Shown piece by piece: positions 9,326 through 17,003 of a DNA stretch of 36,902 nt; position 1 is the stretch's first letter, and every line of letters begins with the position of its first letter. The DNA is taken from assembly GCA_021325015.1 (NCBI GenBank), contig JAJPHY010000032.1, positions 1 through 36,902 on the forward strand, written 5' to 3'. The position numbers and the translations under genes are program-made. The notes beneath the pieces were generated by a model. That model had not been told where the DNA came from, did not search any database, and saw only the letters and a list, made by a program, of their open reading frames with translations. This stretch comes from Actinomycetota bacterium. GTDB lineage: Bacteria > Actinomycetota > UBA4738 > HRBIN12.

Positions 9326-10483
9326 TCAGGTGGGAAGGCGACGCTCCACGCGTCCACCCGCCGACCGAACGAGCCCCTTCATCTCGAGGACCATCAGCGT
9401 CGGGACCACCTCGCGCAGGGTGAGCCCGAGCTCGCGGGCGAGGGTCTCGGGCAGGACGGGCCCGGTCACCCGCTCGAAGACTGCGCGCTCGCCCTCGGAC
9501 AGCTCGACCTCTGGGACGGGACGCGACCGATCCCCGCTTCGACCCGGAAGCCCGAGGCGATCGAGCCCGAGGTCGTCCAGAAGGTCCTCGCCTCCGCGGA
9601 CCAGCGTCGCGCCCTCGCGGATCAACGCGTTCGGGACGTGGGCGAGAGGGTTCGTGACCGCCCCGGGGACGGCGAAGACCTCACGTCCCAGGTCCAGGGC
9701 GTGATCGGCCGAGATCATCGACCCGCTGCCCTCGGCGCCCTCGACCACGACCAGGGCTCGGGACAGGCCCGCGATGATCCGGTTTCGGGCCGGGAACCTG
9801 AACGGCTTCGGGGGGACGCCCGGCGGGTACTCGCTCACCGCGGTTCCGCCGGAGGCGATCCGCCCGAGCAGCGACCGCGCGCTCGACGGCCGCGCCCGGT
9901 CGATGCCGCATCCGAGCACGGCGAGCGTGTGCCCTCCCACCTCGAGCGCTCCCTCGTGGGCGGCCGCATCGATGCCCCTGGCGGCGCCGCTCACGACGCA
10001 GGCGCCCGCCCGTCCGAGGTGCCGGCCGATCGACGCCGCCAGCTCCCTTCCGGCCTGGCTGCACTGCCTGGCGCCGACCACCGCCACGGCCTCGGCGAGC
10101 GAGGGAGCCGGACGGCCGACCACGAACAGGCCCGCGGGTGGGTCGCTCAGATGCTCGAGCTGCGGAGGGTAGCCGGCGCACCCCACCGGCACGAACTCCG
10201 CGCCGGCGGCGGACACCTCGGCCTCGATCACCTCCGATCGCAGCGACCGGGCGAGCTCCCGGTCCGCGTCGCTCCCGGCCCGCCCGCGCCGCACGGCGGC
10301 GAGACAGGAGGCGGCGTCTCCCTCCCTCCGCGCGAGCGCGAGCAGCACCCTCGGCGACAGTCCGGGCAGCGACATGAGCACCAGGAGCGCCGCTCGGTTG
10401 GCCTGCCCGTCGGCGAACCCCGGGGGCCAGCGATTGGGTTCGCGGCCGACCCGACGAGCCGGACGGTCAGCCCGCGCGAACAA
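9326..10483 (-). CDS. dprA: DNA-processing protein DprA
   Basis: DprA binds incoming single-stranded DNA and loads RecA during transformation; it is also widespread in species not known to be competent. The 385-residue protein has an N-terminal helix-hairpin-helix-like region (LLVLMSLPGLSPRVLLALA), then the Rossmann-fold core: VVGARQCSQAGRELA, VVSGAARGIDAAAHEGAL, TLAVLGCGID, KPFRFPARNRIIAGLSRALV, GSGSMISADHALDLGREVFA. It ends in a winged-helix domain (LPETLARELGLTLREVVPTL). TTG at 10483 is the start because GAGGAG lies 5 nt upstream and the N-terminal domain needs this length. The start overlaps the comM stop by 17 nt. Confidence 0.95.
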   Translation of the reverse strand: MFARADRPARRVGREPNRWPPGFADGQANRAALLVLMSLPGLSPRVLLALARREGDAASCLAAVRRGRAGSDADRELARSLRSEVIEAEVSAAGAEFVPVGCAGYPPQLEHLSDPPAGLFVVGRPAPSLAEAVAVVGARQCSQAGRELAASIGRHLGRAGACVVSGAARGIDAAAHEGALEVGGHTLAVLGCGIDRARPSSARSLLGRIASGGTAVSEYPPGVPPKPFRFPARNRIIAGLSRALVVVEGAEGSGSMISADHALDLGREVFAVPGAVTNPLAHVPNALIREGATLVRGGEDLLDDLGLDRLGLPGRSGDRSRPVPEVELSEGERAVFERVTGPVLPETLARELGLTLREVVPTLMVLEMKGLVRSAGGRVERRLPT

Positions 10484-12002
10484 GGCTCTCCTCGGAGAGA
10501 TCCATGCGGTACGACAGCGCCTCGGCCACGTGCTCGGAGGACACCTCGTGGGCGCCGTCGAGGTCCGCGATGGTACGCGCCACCTTGATCGCCCGGTCGA
10601 ACCCGCGCCCCGTGAGCGCGAGGGTGTCGACCGCCCGGGCCAGCACGTCCTGGCCCCCCGCCGAGATCCCTGCCTCGCGCCTGGCGAGCGGGCCAGGGAG
10701 CTGAGCGTTGCAGGAGAAGCCCGTGTGGCCGTAGCGCCGGCGCTGCCGCTCGCGGGCCTGGTCGACGCGCTCCCGGATGCTGGCCGACGGCTCCCCGGCC
10801 GCCTCGCCCAGCAGCTCCGCCTTCGACAGTCGCGGCACGAAGAGGCGGATGTCGATGCGGTCGAGCAGCGGTCCCGAGAGCTTCTGTCGATAGGCCTGCA
10901 CGCGGTGGGGGAGGCACCGGCACTGACGCCGCGGATCCCCTTCGTACCCGCACGGACAGGGATTGGCCGCCGCGACGAGCGTGAATCGCGCGGGGAACTC
11001 GACGGAGCCGGCGGCCCGCGTGATCACCACCCGACCGTCCTCGAGGGGTTGTCGCAGACCCTCGATCGCGTCGCGGTGGAACTCGGTGAGCTCGTCGAGG
11101 AACAGCACGCCGTGGTGGGCGAGCGAGACCTCTCCCGGCCGCAAGTAGGAACCTCCCCCGCCGAGGAGACCGGCAAGCGAGATCGAGTGGTGCGGAGCGC
11201 GGAACGGACGCGCGGAGCGGAGCCCGGAGCTCCCGAGCAAGCCGGCGATCGAGTGCAGCTGGGTGACCTCCAGCGCCTCCTCGCGCGAGAGCGCCGGGAG
11301 GATCGTGGCCAGTCGTCGGGCGAGCATGGTCTTGCCCGCCCCCGGCGAGCCGACCATCAGGACGTTGTGCCCGCCGGCGGCGGCCACCTCGAGCGCCCGG
11401 CGTGCGTGCGCCTGGCCGCGGACCTCAGCGAAGTCCACGCCGGGGTCCTCTCGTGGAGGTGGGGGCGGGGAGGCGGGGAGACGAGCCGTCGACGAGCCGC
11501 GCAGGTAGGCGACCGCTTCGGCGAGCGTGCGGACCCCGATCACCTCCAGCCCCTCCACGAGCGCGGCCTCGGCGGCGTTTGCCTCCGGAACGACGACGCC
11601 CCTCAGTCCGGACCGGCTCGCTGCGATGGCCGCCGACAGCACCCCGGGGGTGGGGACGAGGGCCCCGCGCAACGAGAGCTCGCCCACGAAGGCCAGCCCG
11701 GCAGCCCGGTCCCTGGGGACCTGGGCGGAGGCGCAGAGCACACAGATCGCGATCGGGAGGTCGAGACCCGGGCCCTCCTTGCGAAGGTTGCCCGGCGAGA
11801 GGTTGACGACGACGCGCCGCAGCGGCCACTCGAGGCCCGAGCTCTCGACGGCCGGACGGATGCGGTCGCGCCCGTCCTGCACCGAGGCGCCCGGCAGGCC
11901 CGTGATCGTGAGCGAGGGCAGCCCGCGCCCGATGTGGGCCTCGACCACGACCGGGCGTCCGTGCACGCCGAGGAGGGTGACGCCGATGACCGTGCCGTAC
12001 AC
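10467..12002 (-). CDS. comM: ComM / YifB-family Mg-chelatase-like AAA ATPase
   Basis: A hexameric helicase that promotes branch migration during natural transformation in Vibrio and Acinetobacter. The 511-residue protein has the N-terminal ChlI-like domain (VVEAHIGRGLPSLTITGLPG, NLSPGNLRKEGPGLDLPIA). The AAA core has Walker A GSPGAGKTMLARRL, FRAPHHSISLAGLLGGG, Walker B GVLFLDELTEF, LVAAANPCPCGYEGDP and SGPLLDRIDIRLFVP. The C-terminal lid is LTGRGFDRAIKVARTIADL. Length is normal. The GTG at 12002 has no Shine-Dalgarno but has TAGGGT 9 nt upstream, so translation is probably leaderless. dprA is coupled downstream. Confidence 0.96.
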   Translation of the reverse strand: MYGTVIGVTLLGVHGRPVVVEAHIGRGLPSLTITGLPGASVQDGRDRIRPAVESSGLEWPLRRVVVNLSPGNLRKEGPGLDLPIAICVLCASAQVPRDRAAGLAFVGELSLRGALVPTPGVLSAAIAASRSGLRGVVVPEANAAEAALVEGLEVIGVRTLAEAVAYLRGSSTARLPASPPPPPREDPGVDFAEVRGQAHARRALEVAAAGGHNVLMVGSPGAGKTMLARRLATILPALSREEALEVTQLHSIAGLLGSSGLRSARPFRAPHHSISLAGLLGGGGSYLRPGEVSLAHHGVLFLDELTEFHRDAIEGLRQPLEDGRVVITRAAGSVEFPARFTLVAAANPCPCGYEGDPRRQCRCLPHRVQAYRQKLSGPLLDRIDIRLFVPRLSKAELLGEAAGEPSASIRERVDQARERQRRRYGHTGFSCNAQLPGPLARREAGISAGGQDVLARAVDTLALTGRGFDRAIKVARTIADLDGAHEVSSEHVAEALSYRMDLSEESLVRAG

Positions 12003-12011
12003 AACCCGGCG

Positions 12012-12017
12012 ACCCTA
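12012..12017 (-). promoter_or_regulatory. Candidate -10 box, leaderless comM-dprA promoter
   Basis: TAGGGT on the reverse strand is followed by 9 nt and the comM GTG, without a Shine-Dalgarno. It lies in the 40-nt gap between yraN and comM. Confidence 0.45.
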
Positions 12018-12042
12018 GCGCGAGCCACCGACAGTCGAGCGT

Positions 12043-12417
12043 TCAGAGGGCGTCCTCGAAGAGCTCGACGCTCGCCCGCCCGGAGGTGAGCGCGACGCTC
12101 GCGACGTCGAAGCGCACCCGCCCGGGCGAGACCCCCGTCGACTGCAAGAAGGCCTCCCCGAGTCGGCGCAGCGTTCGCCGCTTGGCCGGCGTGACCGCCT
12201 CGAACCCGCCGCCGAACGCGGTGCCGCGGCGGGTCTTCACCTCGCAGAACACGAGCAGGTCCGCGCGCTCCAGCACCAGGTCCAGCTCGCCGAGCGGGCA
12301 GCGCCAGTTGCGCGCTACCGGACGGAACCCGCGCTCGAGGTACACGCGGAGCGCAGCGTCCTCGCCCAGGAGGCCGACGCGGGCGCGAGGATCGCTCGAG
12401 TCGGCCGCGCGCGTCAC
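12043..12417 (-). CDS. YraN/UPF0102-family nuclease-like protein
   Basis: A 124-residue member of UPF0102, a restriction-endonuclease-like fold of uncertain role that often sits beside rnhB or comM. Visible motifs: GEDAALRYLERGF-type helix (GEDAALRVYLERGFRPVARN), the catalytic-like LGELDLVLE and VFCEVKTRRG (the E-x-K of the nuclease fold), and AVTPAKRRTLRRLGEAFL. I chose the GTG at 12417 because TAGCGT lies 7 nt upstream and would overlap the alternative GTG at 12426. The longer version adds only three residues. It follows DUF2469 by 30 nt. Confidence 0.88.
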   Translation of the reverse strand: MTRAADSSDPRARVGLLGEDAALRVYLERGFRPVARNWRCPLGELDLVLERADLLVFCEVKTRRGTAFGGGFEAVTPAKRRTLRRLGEAFLQSTGVSPGRVRFDVASVALTSGRASVELFEDAL

Positions 12418-12424
12418 CCCGCGC

Positions 12425-12430
12425 ACGCTA
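12425..12430 (-). promoter_or_regulatory. Candidate -10 box, leaderless yraN promoter
   Basis: TAGCGT on the reverse strand lies 7 nt before the GTG at 12417. No Shine-Dalgarno separates them. Confidence 0.4.
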
Positions 12431-12447
12431 GCAGCCCTGACCGACGC

Positions 12448-12774
12448 TCAGCTCGGGAGCGGAGGATCGGCCGAGATTGCGTCGGTCGCCAGACCGTCGC
12501 CGGGGCGGAGCTCCTCGACGTTCACGTCCCGCCGCGTCATGACGCGCACGCGCGTGACGAACCGCGCCGGGCGAAACATGTCCCACACCCACGCGTCGCC
12601 GAGTTCCACCTCCATCCAGCCGTCGTCGCGCTGGTGGACCTCGACGTGGTTCGCGAGATAGAAGCGGCGCTCGGTCTCCACGACGTAGGAGAACATCGGC
12701 ACGACGTCCCGGTACTCGCGGTACAGCTCGAGCTCGCGCTCCTCTTCGAACCGCTCGATGTCGTCGTCGCTCAC
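12448..12774 (-). CDS. DUF2469 family protein (actinobacterial signature)
   Basis: A 108-residue acidic protein with the DUF2469 landmarks ELELYREYRDVVPMFSYVVE, TERRFYLANHVEV, DAWVWDMFRPARFVTRVRV and DVNVEELRPGD. The family is nearly confined to actinobacteria and usually lies between rnhB and yraN, as here. Its function is not established; a cytosolic location is likely because there is no signal or membrane segment. The GTG at 12774 follows GGAAGG by about 8 nt. Confidence 0.93.
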   Translation of the reverse strand: MSDDDIERFEEERELELYREYRDVVPMFSYVVETERRFYLANHVEVHQRDDGWMEVELGDAWVWDMFRPARFVTRVRVMTRRDVNVEELRPGDGLATDAISADPPLPS

Positions 12775-12827
12775 GGGAGCACCTTCCTTACGTGAGTTGG
12801 GGTCGCTCCGGCCTGACGCTCATGGGC

Positions 12828-13481
12828 TCATCCTCCAGTCTCCAGGTCGGCAAGAACCCGCGAACCCACCGTCTCGCGGACCCCCCTGAACGACAGGCGG
12901 TGGATCGGGCTCGGGCCGATCCGAGAAAGGACCGCGTAGTGCTCGGCCGTCCCGTACCCGCGATGCCGGTCGAACCCGTATGCGGGATAGCGGCGATGGT
13001 ACCGGTCCATGATCCGGTCGCGCGTGACCTTCGCGACGATCGAGGCGGCCGCCACGGACGCCGTCACCGCATCGCCCTTCTTGATCGACAGGTGCGGCAC
13101 GGACAGGCGCGGGATCGGGAACCCATCGGCCAGGACGTAGTCGGGTGGCACCGGCAGCGCGCGGATCGCGCGGCCGAGCAGCCACAGGTTGGATCGGTGC
13201 AGACCCCGCCGGTCGATCCGCGACGGCATGGCCTTGCAGATCGAGATCGCGAGCGCCCCCTCGCGGATCCTGGCGTAGCACCGCTCCCGCTGCGGGCCGG
13301 TCAGCTGCTTCGAGTCGCGGATTCCCTCCAGGTCGAACTCGGGCGGCAGGATCACCGCAGCGGCCACGAGGGGGCCGGCGAGGGCGCCTCGGCCCGCCTC
13401 GTCGACGCCGGCGACGCGGTCGAAGCCCTCCTCGTGGAGCCGACGCTCGTAGCGCCCGAGGTCGAGGACTAGCGTAGCCAC
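12828..13481 (-). CDS. rnhB: Ribonuclease HII
   Basis: Cleaves RNA in RNA/DNA hybrids and at embedded ribonucleotides. The 217-residue protein has the catalytic pair GVDEAGRGALAGPLVAAAVI (Asp-Glu), then RDSKQLTGPQRERCYARI, AASIVAKVTRDRIMDRYH and the final acidic region YGFDRHRGYGTAEHYAVL. The GTG at 13481 overlaps the lepB end by 13 nt; its ribosome-binding site is weak (GGATGGG), so coupling to lepB is likely. The 53-nt gap to DUF2469 holds nothing recognisable. Confidence 0.96.
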   Translation of the reverse strand: MATLVLDLGRYERRLHEEGFDRVAGVDEAGRGALAGPLVAAAVILPPEFDLEGIRDSKQLTGPQRERCYARIREGALAISICKAMPSRIDRRGLHRSNLWLLGRAIRALPVPPDYVLADGFPIPRLSVPHLSIKKGDAVTASVAAASIVAKVTRDRIMDRYHRRYPAYGFDRHRGYGTAEHYAVLSRIGPSPIHRLSFRGVRETVGSRVLADLETGG

Positions 13482-14128
13482 CCCATCCGCGAAGGCGGCC
13501 AGATGATGACGAACGCCTTCCCCACCACCTTACTCATCGGGACGAACCCGAGCCCGAACCTCGAGTCGTTCGAGTTCAGGCGGTTGTCGCCCAGGACGAA
13601 CAGCGACCCGGCCGGCACCCGCACGGGCCCGTACGGACGCGTGTCCGGGGGCCCGTGCAGGTACGGCTCCGGGACCACCCGGCCGTTCACGTACAGGGTG
13701 CCGCGGCGGAGCTCGACGATGTCCCCGGGCATCCCGATGACCCGCTTGATGAAGTCCTCGTCCGGCGGGCGGGCAAGGCCCAGACCCTCCGACAGCCAGT
13801 GCAGGAAGCCCCCGACCACTCCCCGGTCCGGCTGCGCCCCGGGGTGCGGGTCCTGGAAGACGATCACATCTCCCCGGTGCGGGTGGTAGAGGACCTTCTC
13901 GACGAGCACGCGGTCTCCGGGCATGAGCGTGGGTTCCATCGACCCGGAGGGGATGTAGAAGGCCTGGATGACGAACGTCTTGAGCAGGAGGGCGAGCGCG
14001 AAGGCCAGCACGATCAGCACCGGCACCTCGCGCAGGAACGAGAGGAAGCCGCGGTCCTTGCGGGAGTGCGGTTCGGGTGGGGCGCCCGAGTCGGCCGGGC
14101 GGACGGCGCCCGGTGGGGCCGTGCCCAC
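13469..14128 (-). CDS. lepB: Signal peptidase I
   Basis: Removes signal peptides from exported proteins at the outer face of the membrane. The 219-residue protein has a short cytosolic N-terminus, one transmembrane helix (PVLIVLAFALALLLKTFVIQ, about 36-55), the nucleophile motif YIPSGSMEPTLMPGDRV (Ser63), RGDVIVFQDP, the general base FIKRVIGMPGD (Lys128) and FVLGDNRLNSNDSRFG. The start is the GTG at 14128, one base after the rplS stop. The single lepB here contrasts with the several tandem copies in Streptomyces. The window also encodes exported substrates (M23 peptidase, propeller protein). Confidence 0.95.
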   Translation of the reverse strand: MGTAPPGAVRPADSGAPPEPHSRKDRGFLSFLREVPVLIVLAFALALLLKTFVIQAFYIPSGSMEPTLMPGDRVLVEKVLYHPHRGDVIVFQDPHPGAQPDRGVVGGFLHWLSEGLGLARPPDEDFIKRVIGMPGDIVELRRGTLYVNGRVVPEPYLHGPPDTRPYGPVRVPAGSLFVLGDNRLNSNDSRFGLGFVPMSKVVGKAFVIIWPPSRMGWLR

Positions 14129-14129
14129 C

Positions 14130-14705
14130 CTAAGCCTTGCTTTCGACCTCGTCGTCCTCGACCGCCGGCGCCGGCTGCTCCACATCGGGAACGGCCGGCC
14201 CGGTCCCGGCGGCGTCCGAGGCGGCCGGCTCGGTCCCGGCGGCGTCCGAGGCGACCGGCTCGGTCTCGGCGGCCGGCTCGCCACCCCCGGCCTCCGCAGC
14301 CTGCTCGTCGCGCGCCTCCTCCTGCGTCGAGCCGGCGGCAAGCGCCGCAAGCTCGGCCTCGTCGAGCCGCCGCTCCTTGATGCGCGCCCGCTTGCCGCGG
14401 CGCTCGCGCAGGTAGTAGAGCTTGGCCCGGCGCACCCGACCCCGCGAGACGACCTCGAGCTTCGCGATCGATGGCGAGTGGACGGGGAACGTGCGCTCCA
14501 CACCCACCCCGAAGGAGATCTTCCGGACGGTGAAGGTCTCGTGCAGGCCCCCGCCCTGACGGCGGATCACCACGCCCTGGAAGACCTGCACCCGCTCGCG
14601 ACCGGCCTCCACCACCCGGACGTGCACGCGCACGGTGTCGCCCGGCCTGAACGCGGGCACGTCCGTGCGCAGGTAGGCCCGGTCGACGAGGTCGGTCTTG
14701 TTCAT
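14130..14705 (-). CDS. rplS: 50S ribosomal protein L19 (bL19) with acidic C-terminal extension
   Basis: bL19 sits at the 30S-50S interface. The first 115 residues or so are a complete bL19: [65 protein letters not shown] and [19 protein letters not shown]. About 75 more residues follow, rich in Ala, Glu, Pro and Asp, including a duplicated segment ending ASDAAGT. Ordinary bL19 stops near residue 115, so the tail is an addition, probably disordered and exposed. The ATG at 14705 has no clear Shine-Dalgarno; TATGAT lies 12 nt upstream. Confidence 0.96.
   Translation of the reverse strand: MNKTDLVDRAYLRTDVPAFRPGDTVRVHVRVVEAGRERVQVFQGVVIRRQGGGLHETFTVRKISFGVGVERTFPVHSPSIAKLEVVSRGRVRRAKLYYLRERRGKRARIKERRLDEAELAALAAGSTQEEARDEQAAEAGGGEPAAETEPVASDAAGTEPAASDAAGTGPAVPDVEQPAPAVEDDEVESKA
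14201..14270. repeat. 30-bp tandem repeat in the 3' end of rplS
   Basis: Bases 14201-14230 and 14231-14260 are the same 30-bp unit with one mismatch. A third, partial copy starts at 14261. The unit encodes ten residues of the acidic bL19 tail, so the expansion stays in frame. Confidence 0.88.
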
Positions 14706-14717
14706 GGCGGGAGTCCG

Positions 14718-14723
14718 ATCATA
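14718..14723 (-). promoter_or_regulatory. Candidate -10 box of rplS
   Basis: TATGAT on the reverse strand, one base from the TATAAT consensus, lies 12 nt before the rplS ATG in the 45-nt gap after trmD. The leader would be only a few bases and lacks a Shine-Dalgarno. Confidence 0.5.
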
Positions 14724-14750
14724 GCAGGCGCGCCGAGCGCTCCGGCCCGG

Positions 14751-15422
14751 CTATTCGAGCAGGTCGGGGCGGTTGCGGCGGGTCTTCTCGATGGCCGCCT
14801 CCCGTCTCCAGCGCTCGACCTCGGCGTGGTTGCCGGAGAGCAGGACCTCGGGCACCCGCAAACCGCGGAACTCGCTCGGCCGCGTGTAGTGTGGATGGTC
14901 GAGCAGCCCGCCCTCGCCGAACGAGTCCCGCTCGTGCGACTCCTCCTTGCCGATCACCCCGGGCACGAGCCTCGCCACCGCCTCGAGCACCACGAGCGCC
15001 GGCAGCTCGCCGCCGGAGAGCACGTAGTCTCCGATGGAGAGCTCCTCGGCCGGAAGCCCCTCCACCACGCGCTCGTCGATGCCCTCGTAGCGCCCGCAGA
15101 TGAGCACGAGCCACCGCTCGCTCGCGAGCTCTCGAACGAGGGCCTGGTCCAGCCGCCGCCCGGACGGAGAGAGCACGATCAAGCGCCGCTCGCCCGCACC
15201 GAGCGACTCGACGGCGGCGAAGATCGGCTCGGGCTTCATGACCATGCCGGGTCCACCCCCGTAGGGCTCGTCGTCGACCTGCCGGTGGCGATCGGTGGCG
15301 AAGTCGCGGATGTCGTGGACCCGCACGTCGAGGATCCCGCTGCGGACGGCTCGGCCGAGCAGGCTCTCGCGGAGCGGACTCTCGAAGATCCCCGGGAAGA
15401 TCGTGAGAACGTCGACGCGCAT
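14751..15422 (-). CDS. trmD: tRNA (guanine-37-N1)-methyltransferase
   Basis: Methylates G37 next to the anticodon and prevents +1 frameshifting. The 223-residue protein has the SPOUT-fold landmarks VDVLTIFPGIFESPLRESLL, VHDIRDFATDRHRQVDDEPY, GGGPGMVMKPEPIF, LIVLSPSGRRLDQALVREL, the knot segment ICGRYEGIDERV, LSIGDYVLSGGELPALVVLE and LDHPHYTRPSEFRGLRVPEV. Length is normal. The ATG at 15422 has no Shine-Dalgarno, but TAGCCT lies 7 nt upstream. Normally rimM adjoins trmD; here a divergent gene separates them. Confidence 0.97.
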   Translation of the reverse strand: MRVDVLTIFPGIFESPLRESLLGRAVRSGILDVRVHDIRDFATDRHRQVDDEPYGGGPGMVMKPEPIFAAVESLGAGERRLIVLSPSGRRLDQALVRELASERWLVLICGRYEGIDERVVEGLPAEELSIGDYVLSGGELPALVVLEAVARLVPGVIGKEESHERDSFGEGGLLDHPHYTRPSEFRGLRVPEVLLSGNHAEVERWRREAAIEKTRRNRPDLLE

Positions 15423-15429
15423 CCAGGGC

Positions 15430-15435
15430 AGGCTA
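15430..15435 (-). promoter_or_regulatory. Candidate -10 box, leaderless trmD promoter
   Basis: TAGCCT on the reverse strand, 7 nt before the trmD ATG. It lies 15 bp from the oppositely directed TAGACT of the trmO-like gene, so the two promoters overlap. Confidence 0.5.
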
Positions 15436-15449
15436 GCAGCGCGGGTGGG

Positions 15450-15455
15450 TAGACT
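15450..15455 (+). promoter_or_regulatory. Candidate -10 box, leaderless trmO promoter
   Basis: TAGACT is followed by 8 nt and the GTG at 15464, with no Shine-Dalgarno. No clear -35 is present. Confidence 0.5.
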
Positions 15456-15463
15456 CGCGAGCC

Positions 15464-15958
15464 GTGGAACCGGCGATCCAGCTCCGACCGATCGGCGTCG
15501 TTCGCCGGGAGGAGCCGCGCGAGGACGTCAAGGCCCGGTGGGAAGAACTCGAGTCGCGAATCGAGGTCCTCGAGCCCTACGCCCATGGGCTGGAGGGGAT
15601 CGACGGGTTCTCGCACCTCATCGTTCTCACCTACCTCCACGAGGTGGGCGAGGACGCCCGAGCCACCCTCCGCGTGAAGCCCCGAGGGCTGCTGCGATTC
15701 GGGCTCGCGCTCGAGGAGCTGCCGATCGTCGGCGTGTTCGCGTGCGACTCGCCCGTGCGGCCCAACCCGATCGGCGTGAGCATCGTTCGGCTCCTCGGCC
15801 GCGAGGGGCGCGTGCTGCGCGTGCGGGGGCTCGACGCGTTCGACGGGACCCCGGTGCTCGACCTCAAGCCCTACGGCCCCGACCGGGCGGTGCCCGACGT
15901 GGCCGTCCCGGTCTGGCACCAGGAGCTCGCGGGACGGGCCGGCACCGACCGGGTCTAG
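15464..15958 (+). CDS. trmO: TrmO/TsaA-family tRNA m6t6A37 methyltransferase
   Basis: TrmO adds a methyl group to t6A37 of tRNA-Thr. The 164-residue beta-barrel protein has IQLRPIGVVRREEPREDV, LEGIDGFSHLIVLTYLHEV, the SAM-site signature FACDSPVRPNPIGVSIVRLL and GLDAFDGTPVLDLKPYGPD. These match the UPF0066/TsaA domain at normal single-domain length. Some archaeal and bacterial relatives have no proven substrate, so the family is sure and the exact reaction likely. The gene reads opposite to trmD and rimM and its TAG overlaps the rimM TAG, so all three are tRNA or ribosome maturation genes packed without spacers. Confidence 0.88.
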   Translation: MEPAIQLRPIGVVRREEPREDVKARWEELESRIEVLEPYAHGLEGIDGFSHLIVLTYLHEVGEDARATLRVKPRGLLRFGLALEELPIVGVFACDSPVRPNPIGVSIVRLLGREGRVLRVRGLDAFDGTPVLDLKPYGPDRAVPDVAVPVWHQELAGRAGTDRV

Positions 15959-16473
15959 GGCTCTTCGTCGTCGGGACCGGTCAGGCCCGGAACCTCGCGC
16001 ACGACGATGCGCCGGGCGGCCACGTCGACCGAGACGACGACGTCCCGGAGGGCCGGGACGAGCGTCTCGGTCTCGCCGGCCACCGCGCTCCACACGTCGT
16101 TGGCCGGCGTGTGGATCACCTCGCGGAGCTCGCCGAGCGGGCGACCGGACTCGGTGACCACCTCGCACCCGACGAGCTGGTGATCCCACCACGACCCCTC
16201 CGGGAGCTTCGGCGACGCCGACTCCGGCACCACGAGCATGCGCGAGCGGAGGGCCTCGGCCGCGGTGCGGTCCGTGACCTCGCGGAACTTCACGAGGAGG
16301 TGGCCACGGTGCGCACGCGAGCTCTCGACCGTGAGCGCACGACCGTCCTCGAGGTGGAGGACGGCGCCTCTGGCGAACCGCTCGGGGACCTCCGAGAGCA
16401 CCAGCACGGCGACCTCGCCTCTCACCCCGTGCGCGCGGGTGATTTGGCCGACCACCACGGTCGGCTCGGACAT
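15955..16473 (-). CDS. rimM: Ribosome maturation factor RimM
   Basis: Helps assemble the 30S head and binds uS19. The 172-residue protein has an N-terminal beta-barrel (VVVGQITRAHGVRGEVAVL, LLVKFREVTDRTAAEALRSR) and a PRC-barrel (SWWDHQLVGCEVVTESGRPL, GELREVIHTPANDVW). It ends TLVPALRDVVVSVDVAARRI. The ATG at 16473 lies one base after the stop of the KH gene, so it belongs to the ffh-rpsP-khpA-rimM run. The 3' end converges on the trmO-like gene with overlapping stops. Confidence 0.95.
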   Translation of the reverse strand: MSEPTVVVGQITRAHGVRGEVAVLVLSEVPERFARGAVLHLEDGRALTVESSRAHRGHLLVKFREVTDRTAAEALRSRMLVVPESASPKLPEGSWWDHQLVGCEVVTESGRPLGELREVIHTPANDVWSAVAGETETLVPALRDVVVSVDVAARRIVVREVPGLTGPDDEEP

Positions 16474-16474
16474 C

Positions 16475-16705
16475 TCAGTCGAGGATCTCGACGGCGGCGT
16501 GAACGCCCTGGCGGAGGGCCGCCGCCTTCACGACCGTGCGGATCGCGCGCGCCGTCCTGCCGCCCCTGCCGATGACCTTGCCCATGTCGTCGGGGCCCAC
16601 CCGGAGCTGGAGGAGGGTCCCGCGGTCGTCGCTCAGCTCGGTCACCTCGACGGCGTCGGGATCGTCCACCAGCTCCTTGGCGAGGTACTCGAGCAGCTCT
16701 CTCAC
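16475..16705 (-). CDS. khpA: KH-domain RNA-binding protein KhpA
   Basis: A 76-residue single KH-domain protein. The GxxG loop is visible in [19 protein letters not shown], preceded by [13 protein letters not shown]. KhpA proteins bind RNA and affect cell elongation and division in Gram-positive bacteria, and the gene characteristically lies between rpsP and rimM, as here. The GTG at 16705 overlaps the rpsP stop (GTGA), which marks the start in preference to the longer open frame upstream. Confidence 0.93.
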   Translation of the reverse strand: MRELLEYLAKELVDDPDAVEVTELSDDRGTLLQLRVGPDDMGKVIGRGGRTARAIRTVVKAAALRQGVHAAVEILD

Positions 16706-16989
16706 GACGCCGAGGTGCGCCGGACCCGCTTCTCGGCCTCGAACTTCTCCCAGATGCCGACCTTGGCGAGCAGCGTCTGGACCGCCTGGCTCGGCTGCGC
16801 GCCCTTGTGCAGCCATTCGAGCGCCCTCCCCTCGTCGATCTCGATCAGCGAGGGCTCCTCGAGCGGGTGGTACTTGCCGATGTTCTCGATGAAACGGCCG
16901 TCGCGCGGGCTGCGCTGATCGGCCACCACCACGCGGTAGAAGGGCCGCTTCTTCGCGCCCATCCGCCGCAACCTGATCCTCGTCGCCAT
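16702..16989 (-). CDS. rpsP: 30S ribosomal protein S16 (bS16)
   Basis: A 95-residue bS16, needed early in 30S assembly. Landmarks: [40 protein letters not shown] and [19 protein letters not shown]. The ATG at 16989 follows a GGGAGAG site. The gene is 14 nt downstream of ffh and overlaps khpA by 4 nt. An open frame continues upstream through ffh in another frame and is not coding. Confidence 0.97.
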   Translation of the reverse strand: MATRIRLRRMGAKKRPFYRVVVADQRSPRDGRFIENIGKYHPLEEPSLIEIDEGRALEWLHKGAQPSQAVQTLLAKVGIWEKFEAEKRVRRTSAS

Positions 16990-17003
16990 CTGGCTCGCTC
17001 TCC

